Below are positions 22,473-33,802 of a stretch of DNA of 64,000 nucleotides, one piece after another. Source of the stretch: Agrostemma githago (Eukaryota; Streptophyta; Magnoliopsida; Caryophyllales; Caryophyllaceae); the NCBI GenBank assembly GCA_958450325.1, contig OY288254.1:34295577-34359576 (forward strand), read 5' to 3'. Within the stretch, counting starts at the first letter, position 1. Each line of letters begins with the position of its first letter. A model generated the notes under the pieces. The model saw nothing but the letters and a program-made list of their open reading frames with translations, did not search any database and was not told the DNA's origin. The translations under genes were made by a program, and so were the position numbers.

Positions 22473-24712
22473 ATGTCTTGGATTAAAAAAATAGCTCTTC
22501 GTTACGGAGTTCGTGTATGTACTTTTCGTTTTAGGGGGTTTTGGAGGTTAAGATACCCTAGGGCGGATTTTCTAGCCCTGCGACGCAGTCTGCGCTCTCA
22601 TCTTCGCTCTCGCCGGAACGCCAGGAGAGCCTCTATCTGGGCGGGCAAGCGCCTTAAGAAGTCTTCGTCCCCGGTTGGCTCTAAGCTCAAGCGCTGCTCC
22701 TAGGGAGGAGGCTGTTTCAACAGGGGGTGCCATGAGTGCTTCCCCTGGCTGCATCCGGAGCAGTTCGACCCCAACTTCCCTGAGCTGAGCTCCTCTCCGG
22801 AGTCAGGCCCTTCCTCCCCTCTGGTGAGGAAGGTGGGTTGCGGCTCTTGTGATGATGTCCAAGCAGTCCCTTATGGCAGGGACTGGGATATCATCAGTCG
22901 TGATTCTGGGGATAGTGAAGGCCAGGGCTACTCTTCTGGCAGGGACGAAGATGGAGGCCCTGACGACCCCTTCAGGGACTCTGATGACTGGGATTGGGGG
23001 TCTGATGGTGGGATTCGTCGTAGGTCCCACCGTCAATAAATAACCGGCTATACCTAGTGGGTAGTTAGGGTAAGTCGGGTCGTGTCCACGGAGACAGTAT
23101 TGTAAGGTTTAGACTAAGTCGGCCTAAAAAAGAGACTATGCTACCAAAACAACACAAAGAGAACGAAAACAATGAACTATGGTGGTGGAGAGGTATGAAC
23201 TAGACTAACAATGAACTAGCTAAAACAAGGCTAAATAAAATAACTAGATATTAAACAAACTAGCGAACTAGAGAAATTACGACTAACTAGGAGGATGAAC
23301 CAAATATTGAAAGGAGTAGGGATAGGTCGGGTTCTTAAGTGTAGAAGGGTAATTGGGTGATCAAGGGTGTAGGTGTCTCCTAGTTGCTAGAGTCAGTCCG
23401 GGCTCTCGCTACGTAGACCGATGTCGAGGTAGGTTCGCGCTCTCGCGTCTAAACCCTTGTCCGCACTCTCGTGTCCATGACTATTCTCAACAAAATCACA
23501 TACTAGACAAACAATGAGAAGATGAGCACAAGTATGGGAAGCATTGGCCACTACTACTCACACAAGCAATTCAACAAACACATAGAGTGCCCAATATGTG
23601 ACTAACAACAAAAGAGTCACCTTTACCCCTAATCAAGCCCTAATCACCCATAATCTACCCTTAATCCCCCTACTAACCCCACAAGAGAACTACTCACTCA
23701 TTATGAGACTAACAATAACATAAACAAGAGAAACTAAACCAAGCATCCAAACATCCATAACAAACAATAACAATAACAATAAGTAAATATTCAAACTTGA
23801 TTAATAAACTAAGAACAAGAGTAAAGAGGAGAAGAAGATTATACCAACTATTAATGGATGAAAAAGATGAGAACTTGTATAAATAAGAAACCCAAATAAA
23901 ACCCCAAGGTTGTCAAGCTTGGAATAATCTTCAAGAGTCTTCTTAATACAAGAGCAACTAAACTAGATTAACAAAGATTAACTAAGGATTAAAGAGAGAA
24001 TTAAGCTAATGAGAGGAACACTAATCTAGGGTTATCAATGTTCAAGAGAGGCCTAAGAGAGTCTAGGGTAATGTAAGATACATAAACAATACAAGAGGGA
24101 AGTATTTATAAGGTTACAAGAATGAAGGAGGAGAAAAGAATAAGACACGGGCTGCCACTGTTGCTTCCCGCCCGGGACGGTTTGATCCCGCCCGGGACGG
24201 TGTGGTCCCGACCGAGACGGTCTGGTCCCGGCTGGGACGGGCTCAGGTCAGAACCACTCGCTTTTGTGCACCCCATCCCGGACGGGTTGAGGCCTTCCCG
24301 ACCGGGATGGGCCTTGTAGGCCTCAAATAAGCTCTTTTTGGTCCCTCCTTGCTTCTCATGGGTTTCTCATCGATTCTCGGGACTCAGGATCGGGTCTAAG
24401 AGGCTCGGGATTGGGTCCCGAGGTCTCGGGGTCGAATCTAAGGCATCGAGTGATCGTTCCTTCACTTCGTTGGCTCAAAAAAGTGTATGTATCGAGTCGG
24501 ATTTGCTCCAACTCTTCACAAATGGTCTCGAGAACCTGAAACGAACTAAAGGAAGCATAAGTAGCCCATAAACCACTCCCAAGGAGCAATTCCACAAGGA
24601 AAATGGGACTAAAACACATGAAAATAAGCACTACAAACTACACTTATCAGGGTCCGACATCGGAGGTCAGGACAGCCCTGGGGATTACTCCCCAGGCTTT
24701 GATGATGACTAG
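22473..24712 (+). pseudogene. Antisense ORF 2 of Tat element, split by solo LTR
   Basis: It starts MSWIKKIALRYGVRVC at 22473, with a very basic N-terminal half (RSLRSHLRSRRNARRAS) and a TAG at 22701-22703. The same frame continues with an acidic, glycine-rich half (DWDIISRDSGDSEGQG). A solo LTR enters at 23002; beyond it the frame resumes in register and ends in FDDD at a TAG (24710-24712). A TATAAAT motif at about 22404 precedes it. I do not recognise the protein. Confidence 0.55.
23003..24649 (-). mobile_element. Solo LTR of the Athila-like family
   Basis: A single 1647-bp LTR (TGATGGTGGG to CTTATCA) with perfect 5-bp target duplications GGGTC (22998-23002, 24650-24654) and no internal sequence. 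It arose by recombination between the two LTRs of an inserted element. It carries its own TCCCG-N2-CGGGA array (24165-24318), with more diverged units than the other copies. Confidence 0.92.
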
Positions 24713-24978
24713 GCCTGCCTATGGTGTGCAGGCAGGTTGAGCCAGATTTTCAGGCTCTTTTTGTATTTTCGTCTAGGTTGTAACTTTGCCCTTTTTTGGG
24801 CTTTGTTAATGGGAAAATCAGGCGGAAGGATGATGTCATGGAAGGATTATTCCTCTGACCTGTTATTTCTTTCGAGGCTTTTCTTGGGAAGCCGCGGGTG
24901 GTTAGTTTCTGAGGGTGTGACACGTGGGGGTGTTTCTTGGGTAGGTTCCCTAGGGTTGGCGACTCTTCGTCTGCGCTC

Positions 24979-24990
24979 CCTATAAAAGCA
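24979..24990 (+). promoter_or_regulatory. TATA box for antisense ORF 1
   Basis: CCTATAAAAGCA at 24979-24990 lies about 215 nt upstream of the ATG at 25196 on the plus strand, opposite to pol. It suggests that the antisense ORF has its own promoter. Confidence 0.5.
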
Positions 24991-27361
24991 ACCTAGCTTC
25001 CTCACTTCCCCTTTTTAAAAACTTTTGAAAAATCTTGAGCCTTCCTCATACTCTCCTACCACCGAAAAACTTTTGGGCTAAAGGAGCTTTCTTTCTCGGG
25101 CTTCCATTCAACAGCGGTCAACTTTAGGTTAGAATCTAATCCCAAGTCCTTGCTTCTTTTTTCGTTTCCTCGCTTTTTCTTCTTACTAAATTACCATGTC
25201 TAGACAACGTGCCCGCATCCTCTCATTCATCGACTCGTCAACCGAAAGGACGGGGGATAGGGAGGAGAATAGGGAGAACCTTGCCTCTTCTTTTGGGGGA
25301 GCTGGTCTCCGGATGATTGGAGAAGAGCATTCAGAGGATAGCGGAGGTGGCAACTCCCCTGACCCCGCCCCATTTGACGTCGTTGACTCAGACGACGAGG
25401 CAATGGAAATTGACCCCTCCAGAACTTCTGGCCCCCTCATTTCCAGAGAAAGGGGGAGGGTATACTACTCAGATAAGGCTAAATACCATATCCCCCTGAA
25501 GACCTACCCGGAATCTAAAAACCGGGATTTGATCTTGGCGAAGAATGCCGCCGGAGCGATTGAGCGGTTTTATAATTTTGGGGAGGGGTTCACAGTTGTT
25601 GTCCCACGGAAGAAGGACACTGTGTGTTGCCCCCCCCCCCCAACGGCTGTATAGCCGTTTACCACAAGTGTCTAGAGTTTGGCTTGCGTTTCCCCTTGCA
25701 CCCTTTCCTGGAAGAGACTTTCAGGCGAATGAACGTGGCTATAGCTCAGTTAACCGCTGTGGCGATTAGGTCACTAATAGCTTATACGTGGACCTGCATA
25801 TTTCATGGTGAGGGGCGTTCAATCAATGCCCTGAGGTATATGGTTGGGCTACAAATGGTGTCCTCCTCTGCGGGAGAAGGCTCCACTGGATATTGGTCCA
25901 TCCAGAGGCAGAAGGGTACACTCCTGTCTGGCCAACTCTGAACAGTCTGAGGGATTGGAAAAATAACTTCTTGTATGTAAATAGCGCCTCAGGGTGGAGG
26001 ATTCCTCGGCATTTCAGGAATCATGTCCATACCCGCATGGAAACCCGCGGAGAGTATCACCCGGGCATCGGGGGAAAGGCCCTGGAGGTGAAGTTAAATG
26101 AGCGGGATGAAGCGTTGGTTAAAAAATTCGCTGCTATTGTAGACAGGTCCGGGGTAAGTGGCCCTAGCTTCTGGCTTCCTCATGCGGAGCTTATTGCTAC
26201 TGATAGATCTTTGGGCCGAGTGGGCCTAATTCCTAGCCTTGGCGAAGGTAGTTCAGGGGCCTTTTTGGTATTACTTCCCCTCAACCTCATTTTTTCTATA
26301 CTAACTGATTCTTTTTGTCTTTGCAGAGCCTGCTACTCGTTGTTGGTCAAGGAAAGAGGTGAAGCACCTCGGTCTTGACGACGACTTCGTCATCGTTTCA
26401 AAGCGTCCTTCCCTTCCCTCCAGTTACAAGAAGGGTGAGAAAAACTTGATGAGGTTTGTGAAGGGCCTCTCCGCTAACCGAAGACTTCCTCTTACCCCAA
26501 GACTTTCGTCTGCAAAGCCGACCGCTTCCCCATCCACTACTCACGGTGCGGAGGTGGTGCCTACCTCAGAGGCCATTCCTTCTCCTGCTAGCAAGCAGGG
26601 AGGTTCTCCTACAGGGGCTCACACTCCCCAGGGGCCGCTCCCTGCTACCTCTGAGGAAACCGGAGAGAGCACTCCCCTAGAAGCCAGGAAGAAAAGAAAT
26701 AGGGAGCCTTCAGGCGCCACGAATGTGGTAGATCTTGAGGCAGATGTTGTCACGCCTGAACCTAAGCGCCCTGCCCGTGAGATTCCAGGCACTCTCTTCT
26801 CAGAGGAAAATCCTTAATTCCACTATACAGCTGGGGAAAGCCTCGATGTCTCTGTTATGCTCTCAGACTCCAATGCTGTTTTGGCGGATCACCTGACTAA
26901 GACCGTCGCCTCCACTACTCACCAGGTGATCCAATATATTCAGCGTACATCCAGGGTGCTCTAGGCTTCTACTGAGCTAGCGGCTCTGAGTCGTCTGAGT
27001 GATGAGGAGCTAGCCATTACCCCAGACGTCCCCCCCTCAGATCGCCTAGCCATGGTTGAAAGGGACGTCACCCTTATAGCCAATTTGAAGGATCAGTTGG
27101 CGAAGCAGGAGAGCGATTTAGAGGAGGCCAGAAGCCAGTCGACCCAATGGAAGACACAGGGCGAAAGGGCTGTAAAGGAGGTGTCCAAGGTGGAGGTGGA
27201 GCTGAAAGAAGCCAAGCAGGCGGTGGAACAGGCCCAAAAGGCGGCGGATGAGCTGGAGCATGTAAAGAGGACGGTAAGTGACATAGAGGAGCGCTTGTCC
27301 CAGGCCAATTCCGATCTTCAAAAAACTCAAGCTGACTTGGTGACAAAGGGCGAGGAATGAC

Positions 27362-28987
27362 TGATAAGTGTAGTTTGTAGTGCCTATTTGTTGTGTTTTG
27401 GTCCCTTTTTCCTTGTGGAATCGCTCCTTTGGAGCGATTTATGGGCTTCTTATGCTTCCTTTAGTTCGTTTCAGGTTCCCGAGGCCGAATTGGAAGAGTT
27501 GGAGCGATTCCGACTCAATACATACACATTTTGGAGCCAACGAGATAAAGGAACGATGACTCGAGACCTTGGAATCGACCCCGAGACCTTGGGACCCAAT
27601 CCCGAGCCTCCGAGACCGGATCCCGAGTCCCGAGAATCGGTGGGAAGCCCATGAGAGGCAAGGAAGGACCAAAGAGTGTTTAAGAAAGGCATACAAGACC
27701 CATCCCGTTCGGGATGGCCTCATCCCGATCGGGATGGCCTCATCCCGATCGGGATGAGGTGCTACATTAGGATGGCTGCTGTGAGCCCATCCCGGTCGGG
27801 ACCAACTCGTCCCGATCGGGATGACAGAGCCGTCCCGATCGGGATGATCCGTCCCGGTCGGGAAGCTACAGAGGCAGCACGGGCCTCTTCTTTTCTTCTC
27901 CTTCACTCTTGTACCCATATATATACCCCCTTCTTGTAATTTTAGGACAGGTTATGTGAACCTACATTGGTTTAAGCCTCCAAAACCCTAGATTTACTCT
28001 CATTCATTAGTTCTAATCTCTCCTTAATCCTTAGTTAATCATTGTAATTAATCTTATATTAAGAAGATTCTTGAAGATTATTCCAAGATTGACAACCTTG
28101 GGGTTCTATTTGGGTTTCTTATTTATACAAGTTCTCATCTTTTCCTCATCTAGTATTGGTATAATCATCTCTACTCTTATTCTTAGTTTATTTAATCTTG
28201 TTTGAATCTTTTCATACTGTTATTGTTATTACCCTTGTTATTCATTATGGATGCTTGTTTAGTGGTATTGATTTCCTTTATGATTGTTAGTTTGTTCTTT
28301 ATTATGAGTGAGTAGTCTTCTTGTGGGGTTAGTAGGGGGATTAAGGGTAGATTATGGATGATTAGGGTTGATTAAGGGGAAAAGGTTGTATCTTTGTTGT
28401 TAGTCACATTGTAGGCACTCTATGTGTTTGTTGATATGCTTGTGTGAGTTGTAGTGGCCATGCTTCCCATACTTGTGTTCATCTTCTCATTGATTGCTTA
28501 TGTTGTGGAAATGTTGAGAATAGTCATAGTCACGAGAGTGCCGACTAGGGTCTAAGTTGCGAGAGCCCGGATCCACCTTGACATCGGTCTAAGTTGCGAG
28601 AGCCCGGACCGACTCTAGCGATTAGGAGACAGCTATACCCTTGATCACCCCAATTACCCTTCTACCTCTATGAACCCGACCTACCCCACTTCTCTTCCAT
28701 ATTTGAGTTCATCTTCTTAGTTAGACATCGTTTACTCTAGTTTATTTGTTAGATCGATCATTAGCATTGTTTAGTATTGATAGTTTAGTTCTTACTTCTC
28801 CTCCTCAATAGTTTTCCTTTTATTGCATTCTTTGTGTTCGTTTGGTAATCTAGTCTCGTTTTAGGCCAACCTAGTCTAAACTTTGATTTACCGTCCTCGT
28901 GGAATCGATCCCGACTTACCCTAGCTACCCACTAGGTTATTCGGTGTTATATTGTTGGTTGGGGACGTGACAAATCCCTTACCATCA
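27362..28987 (+). repeat. 5' LTR
   Basis: 1626 bp, TGATAAGTG to TTACCATCA. It contains a hairpin (AATCGCTCC / GGAGCGATT, 27419-27439), a dyad array (27700-27865), a TATA box (about 27917-27925) and two TAAGTTGCGAGAGCCCGGA copies downstream (about 28552-28610). Confidence 0.95.
27700..27865. repeat. TCCCG-N2-CGGGA dyad array upstream of LTR TATA
   Basis: Seven dyads with centres TT, AT and GT, including three 20-bp tandem units. The array ends about 50 bp before the TATA box. The 3' LTR array (35881-36026) has only two of those tandem units. Confidence 0.9.
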
Positions 28988-28990
28988 ATT

Positions 28991-29008
28991 TGGCGCCGTT
29001 GCCGGGGA
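28991..29008 (+). other. Primer-binding site, tRNA-Asp type
   Basis: TGGCGCCGTTGCCGGGGA, 3 nt after the LTR, complementary to the 3' end of plant tRNA-Asp. Confidence 0.9.
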
Positions 29009-29146
29009 CGGTGCATTGTTTAGACTTAGTTTGCGTATTTCTAGACTTAGTTACCCTTCGTTGTGTTCTCCCATCTTCTCTTGTGAATATTCTCTAGTTT
29101 TTCTTCTTTTTCTCTTTGTCTCTAGTTGTGTTTGTTATTGTCGTTG

Positions 29147-29169
29147 CCTAGTGCCCATAAAGCACTAGG
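29147..29169 (+). other. Leader stem-loop upstream of gag
   Basis: 8-bp perfect stem CCTAGTGC / GCACTAGG with loop CCATAAA, 30 nt before the gag ATG. Its conservation in all gag-bearing copies suggests a role in packaging, dimerisation or translation (inference). Confidence 0.75.
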
Positions 29170-29199
29170 TGTTCTCACGTTTGTTCTAGTGTGTAGTGT

Positions 29200-32100
29200 A
29201 TGCCTAGGAGGGGAGGCGACTTCTATCTCTTTAATCCAGAGCCGGAGAGACTCTTTCGAGCCTTTCGCCAACGGACGATTAATCGAGTTAGGATCTCTCA
29301 ACCGAGCGCAAGCAATACTCATCAAGGGCAAGCCCAAGAAGCCGACTTGAGCAATTCACCTCGAGAGACGGCCGGAGGGACCTTCATCAATCCCTTCGGT
29401 GATTCTTCTCCTAGTTCCCCCTCCTCTTCTACATCAACACCGTCTACACCACCATCGTCTCTTTTATATCCAATCATGCCTAAGTTCTCTTCTCACTCAA
29501 CCTTTACGGAAGACGTTTTGCCGGGTCCATCCACTTTACCGGAGGCATATACCGGGAATTTTGTGGCGAAAACGCAATTTATCCAATTGGTCGAGAGAAG
29601 TCAATTCAGCGGGTTACCAACCGAAGATCCTCATCAACACATGGAAACCTTTTCGGACTATTGTGACGCTATTTCACAAACGGGAATAACTCAAGACCAA
29701 ATCCGGTGGGTATTATTTCCTTTCTCTCTTATCGGTAAGGCAAAGCAATGGTTCAAGGGGTTGGATAAAGCAAGACTTGGCATTGATACTTAGAACAAGC
29801 TAGCCTTAGCCTTCTACCAACAATTCTATCCCCCGGAGAAGACAAATCTATTGAGAGCCTCTATCACGGGTTTCCAACAACGCGATGATGAAAGCCTCTA
29901 CGAATCGTGGGAAAGATTCAAAGCCTTGATCCGTTCTTGTCCACACCATGGCTTATCACAATGGTTCCTCGTGCAACAATTTTGGAATGGGCTATATGAA
30001 GACTCGAGGGCCATACTCAATATGGGATCTAACGGTAGGTTTACCGAAGTGGAGGATGACCAAACTTGGTCAAGAATCGAAGAGATGGCGGTGCATAATT
30101 CGCAATACTCTAGGCCTAGGAAGGCACACCGAGGAGGCATGCATGAGGTCGATGCTATCACTAAGCTAAGCATTGACCTTAGAGCTCAATTGAAAACACA
30201 CATGATGACTATTGACAAGAAGCTCCAAAGCCACCTCAACCAATCCCAAGGCTCTAGTTCATCCCACCATCAACCGATTCATGAAGTGAATGCTTTGGGG
30301 TTCGCACCTCCTACACCTTACTTTGGGATGTGCGACACTTGTGGAATCGTTGGTCATGACCCTATGAGTTGTAGAGGGAGTATTGAGCAAGTGAACGCCT
30401 TTCAAGCGTTCAAGCAAGGTGCCTCCTTCTCTAATCAATACCAAGCTTCCAATCAAGTTCCTCAACAACAAGCACTTCAACATCAACAACAACCTCGTCC
30501 TTATGTTCCACCTCCCTTACGGGACCACAATGAAAGTTACCAAGATTATGTGGGTAACCAAAGACCCTTCAACAATTTCAAGCAAAACAACCAAGGTAAC
30601 TTCAACAACAAGCAAGGGTTCCAACAAGGGAACTTCAATCATGGCGGTTTCCAAGGAAACCAAAATTTCCAAGGAAACCGAAACTTTCAAGGTCAACAAA
30701 ACCACAACCAAGGCCTTAATCAAGGCAATTCTCATGGGTTCCAAGGGAACCATCAACAACAACAAGCAACACAAGGCAATCAACAAAGCAAGCCTAGGAG
30801 TCGGTCTCCTATTCATGACTACGGTACTCCATTGGCCCTCACCGATACTCCGCATAATCCATCGTCCCCACCTCGGGATTTTGACGTTCAAAAGACTTTG
30901 ATGGATATGCAAAAGAATACTCAAGATGTGCAAAAATATCAAATGGATATGTCAAGAACCCAACAAGAGCTCTTTGCTTATATTCAAGGGGAAAATGCGG
31001 TAAGAGATGCTCGTATGAAGATGCTTGAAACTCAAGTATCTCAACTTGCTTCGGGGAGCTCCTCAAGACAAAAGGGGCAACTACCTTCTCAAGGTGAAAC
31101 ACCGATATTTGAGCATGTAAATGCTATCACCACAAGGAGAGGTACATCCTACAACTCCCCTCCATATCCGAATGAGCAAGAGCCGATACAAGAACCGACA
31201 ATGGAAATGACACCTCCGAATCAAGAGGAGCCAAGCTTTGACATGCCAATTGAGGAGCAAGTCTTATGGGAGGCCGAGAAACCCCAAGAAGACACTCCTC
31301 CCCCACTTCAAGCACAAGAAAAGGGTAAAGGGAAAGTGTCAAGTGAAGAGTCCACCCCAATTGATCAAAACAAGTACCAAATCAAGTTGCCTTACCCATC
31401 AAGGCAAATAAAGACTAAGGTGGACACTCATTACGACAAGTTCCTTAGTATTGTGAAGAAATTGGATGTTAGCGTCCCGTTCACCGAATTACTTACCCAA
31501 ATCCCGGCATATGGGAGATTTATGAGAGAAATCCTAGCTAGGAAGAGATCCATCGACAAGGAAGAGACCGTAGCGTTCACGAGGGTGGTGAGCGAGCTCA
31601 TACAAGGTTCCACGCTTCCGAAGTTGAAGGATCCGAGTAGTTTTTCGATCCCTTGCACCATAGGCAATTTCTTGATCAAGAATGCGTTATGTGACTTGGG
31701 CGCAAGTGTGAGCATCATCCCCTATTCTATTTGTTACCGACTCGGAATGAAGGAGTTGAAGTGTACGGCCATTACACTCCAAATGGCCGATAAGTCTCTT
31801 AACCGACCATTGGGAATGTTAGAGGATGTGCCGGTACAAATAAGGAAGTTCTTCATTCCGGTCGACTTCATTGCGGTTGACATCCCGGAGGATGCTAACA
31901 CTCCCATCATCCTTGGACGCCCATTTTTACACACCGCCGGTGCCGTGATCGATGTGAAGAAGGGTAGGATCACTTTTCAACTAGGCGACGAGGAGTTAGT
32001 GTTTGACCTCCAAGGCAACACTTCGCCTATGACCGAGTCATGTAATACGATCCATGCCACGGAAGACATCGATCTAGGGGAAGGATCGGGACAAAGCTTG

Positions 32101-32448
32101 AAGGAGTACTCTTATGTACTTGAGGATGATGACTCCGATTTGGAGGAAGATTAGAGCCCAATTCATGGGCTTGACGACAAGTTGAAGTGCAATGACAAGG
32201 AAGAAGATGAGCCTCCCTTGGGACCGCATGAGGATCGGTGGACGTTTGGGTATATCCCCAAAGACCAAAAGTACAAGTTCAATTCGTTGAACTTGGAAGA
32301 GCGGGATGCCCCGGGAACGTCAAGGCAAGGCCATGAGGAGCCTTGGGATGTGGTCGGCTATATGACGTGCTTGATTGAAGACTTCTCAAGGGCCTTCGAC
32401 TTGTTCTTACGTGCCCTTGATGGAGATGGAACTAGTTTTGGTTGTTGA
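29200..32448 (+). pseudogene. gag: Athila-type gag-protease polyprotein, two stops
   Basis: One reading frame of about 1080 codons with two in-frame TAG codons (29791-29793, where relatives have TGG, and 32152-32154, where relatives have GAG). Order: MPRRGGDFYLFNPE start, capsid domain with FPFSLIGKAKQWFKG and ESLYESWERFKALIR, intact zinc knuckle (C-X2-C-X4-H-X4-C in CDTCGIVGHDPMSC, near 30340), Q/N-rich repeats, aspartic protease (CDLGASVSIIPYSIC, near 31690) and a C-terminal tail with RAFDLFLRALDGDG. Nothing resembling RT follows. It may have been translated from intact sister copies. Confidence 0.93.
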
Positions 32449-32737
32449 AAAAGAATGAAGAAGCACCATCTTGGTTTGACGGAGTTCCACAAGAACCGTC
32501 TCATTGTATATATCTCTTTCTTGTAGTTAGTTGGATTTTTGTGAATTCTTGTTATTTGGATTGATTGATGAGCATTGTGAGGGAGAGAGTTTGATGTATG
32601 TTTGAGTATTGCTTGATAGGTGAAGTGAGAATGCTCCTAGAGGAGATTGGCGATGATGTACTTTGAGTTGTAGGCACGAGGATCGGGTTTTTGAAGCTTA
32701 GAGCAAGCTTTTAGGGCCTTGGAAGTTGAAGAAGGCC

Positions 32738-33040
32738 TATCTCGACCGGGATGAGTCGTCCCGACCGGGAAGGGTGAGCAAACCCGATCGGGAAGGGTGC
32801 CTTCCCGATCGGGATGGGTGCGCCATATTTGGAGCTTCCTGTGCGTTCGTCCCGACCGGGATGAGGGCGTCCCGACCGGGACGGGTGTGGCATCCCGACC
32901 GGGAAGGAGCCGTCCCGATCGGGATGGGTGTACCAAGATTTGAGATCACTGTGGGTCCGTCCCGACCGGGATGAGGTCGTCCCGATCGGGACGGGTGAGG
33001 GAACCCGATCGGGATCAGTCTTCCCGACCGGGATGGTCCT
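32738..33040. repeat. Second dyad array downstream of gag
   Basis: About fourteen TCCCG-N2-CGGGA dyads (centres AC, AT) in about 300 bp, interleaved with GGGTGNGNCAT-like spacers. Confidence 0.88.
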
Positions 33041-33436
33041 CTGCTCCCCCTTTGTGATTCTTCTTCGCAAAACAAGTCCACCCAACCGTTTTATGCCCCC
33101 TCCCAACCTCCCTACTCTTCCTTGTCCCTATCATACGACCCATGCACCTCACTTTAAACCATGATCCACATCAAATCCCACCACCCTCACACCATTACTA
33201 CCTCTACCATGCGTTTTATCAAGAATGAAGCGGAAAAGCAATGATGAAGACAAGCAAGCACCGTTATTGATCTATGAGACGACGGAGAGAGTGAGTAGCT
33301 AACCTATGGTATGGCAACTATCCTCTCTTTTCCATTTTTGTTGTTGCTTGTTTTCCTTTGTTTATTCCCTTCCCATTGTACACTTTTGTGTCTTGATGTC
33401 GTGGTGGCCTTCGAGGCCTTGGTGTTGATTGCTCCC

Positions 33437-33467
33437 GACTCTCGACGACGTGATTGCGTCGAGAGTC
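33437..33467 (+). other. Conserved 3'-region stem-loop
   Basis: Perfect 11-bp stem GACTCTCGACG / CGTCGAGAGTC with a 9-nt loop. In element D one C-G pair of this stem is replaced by a T-A pair, preserving pairing. Confidence 0.75.
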
Positions 33468-33762
33468 AATCGAAAAATCCAAATTTTTACAAGAATTTCA
33501 CTTTCTTTTTTGAGGATTTAGTCGGATTTAGGCGGAATCCGGGCTAGGTGACTTGATTACACCTAGCCCTCCCCTCCCATTTCCTTTTATTTCCTTCTTT
33601 TTATTTTTCTTCCCCCTTCCATTTTTTTTTCTTGTCTCGGCCCGTGGTGACTTGACTACACCCCGGCCGGACACCTTCTACCCTTTTCTCCACTTTATTC
33701 TTTGATTTTAGCTTTATTTTCGTAGTTTCTTTTCTTTTTCTTTTGTCTTTCCGCACCCTACG

Positions 33763-33802
33763 ATCGAGCATGAGGACATGGCTCGATTTAAGTATGGGGG
33801 AG
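33763..33802 (+). promoter_or_regulatory. Internal stem-loop plus polypurine-like tract
   Basis: 7-bp stem ATCGAGC / GCTCGAT (33763-33787) directly followed by TTAAGTATGGGGGAG (33788-33802), one base different from the true tract at 35527-35541. Confidence 0.7.

Noticed and set aside
28991..29008. tRNA gene ends at the CCGGCAACGGCGCCA motifs
   Set aside because: These are primer-binding sites complementary to tRNA-Asp; no cloverleaf surrounds them.
29898..31973. Antisense ORFs opposite gag (for example MLSLVIASTSCMPP and MILPFFTSITAPAV)
   Set aside because: Shadows of the gag-protease frame; they recur only because gag is conserved.
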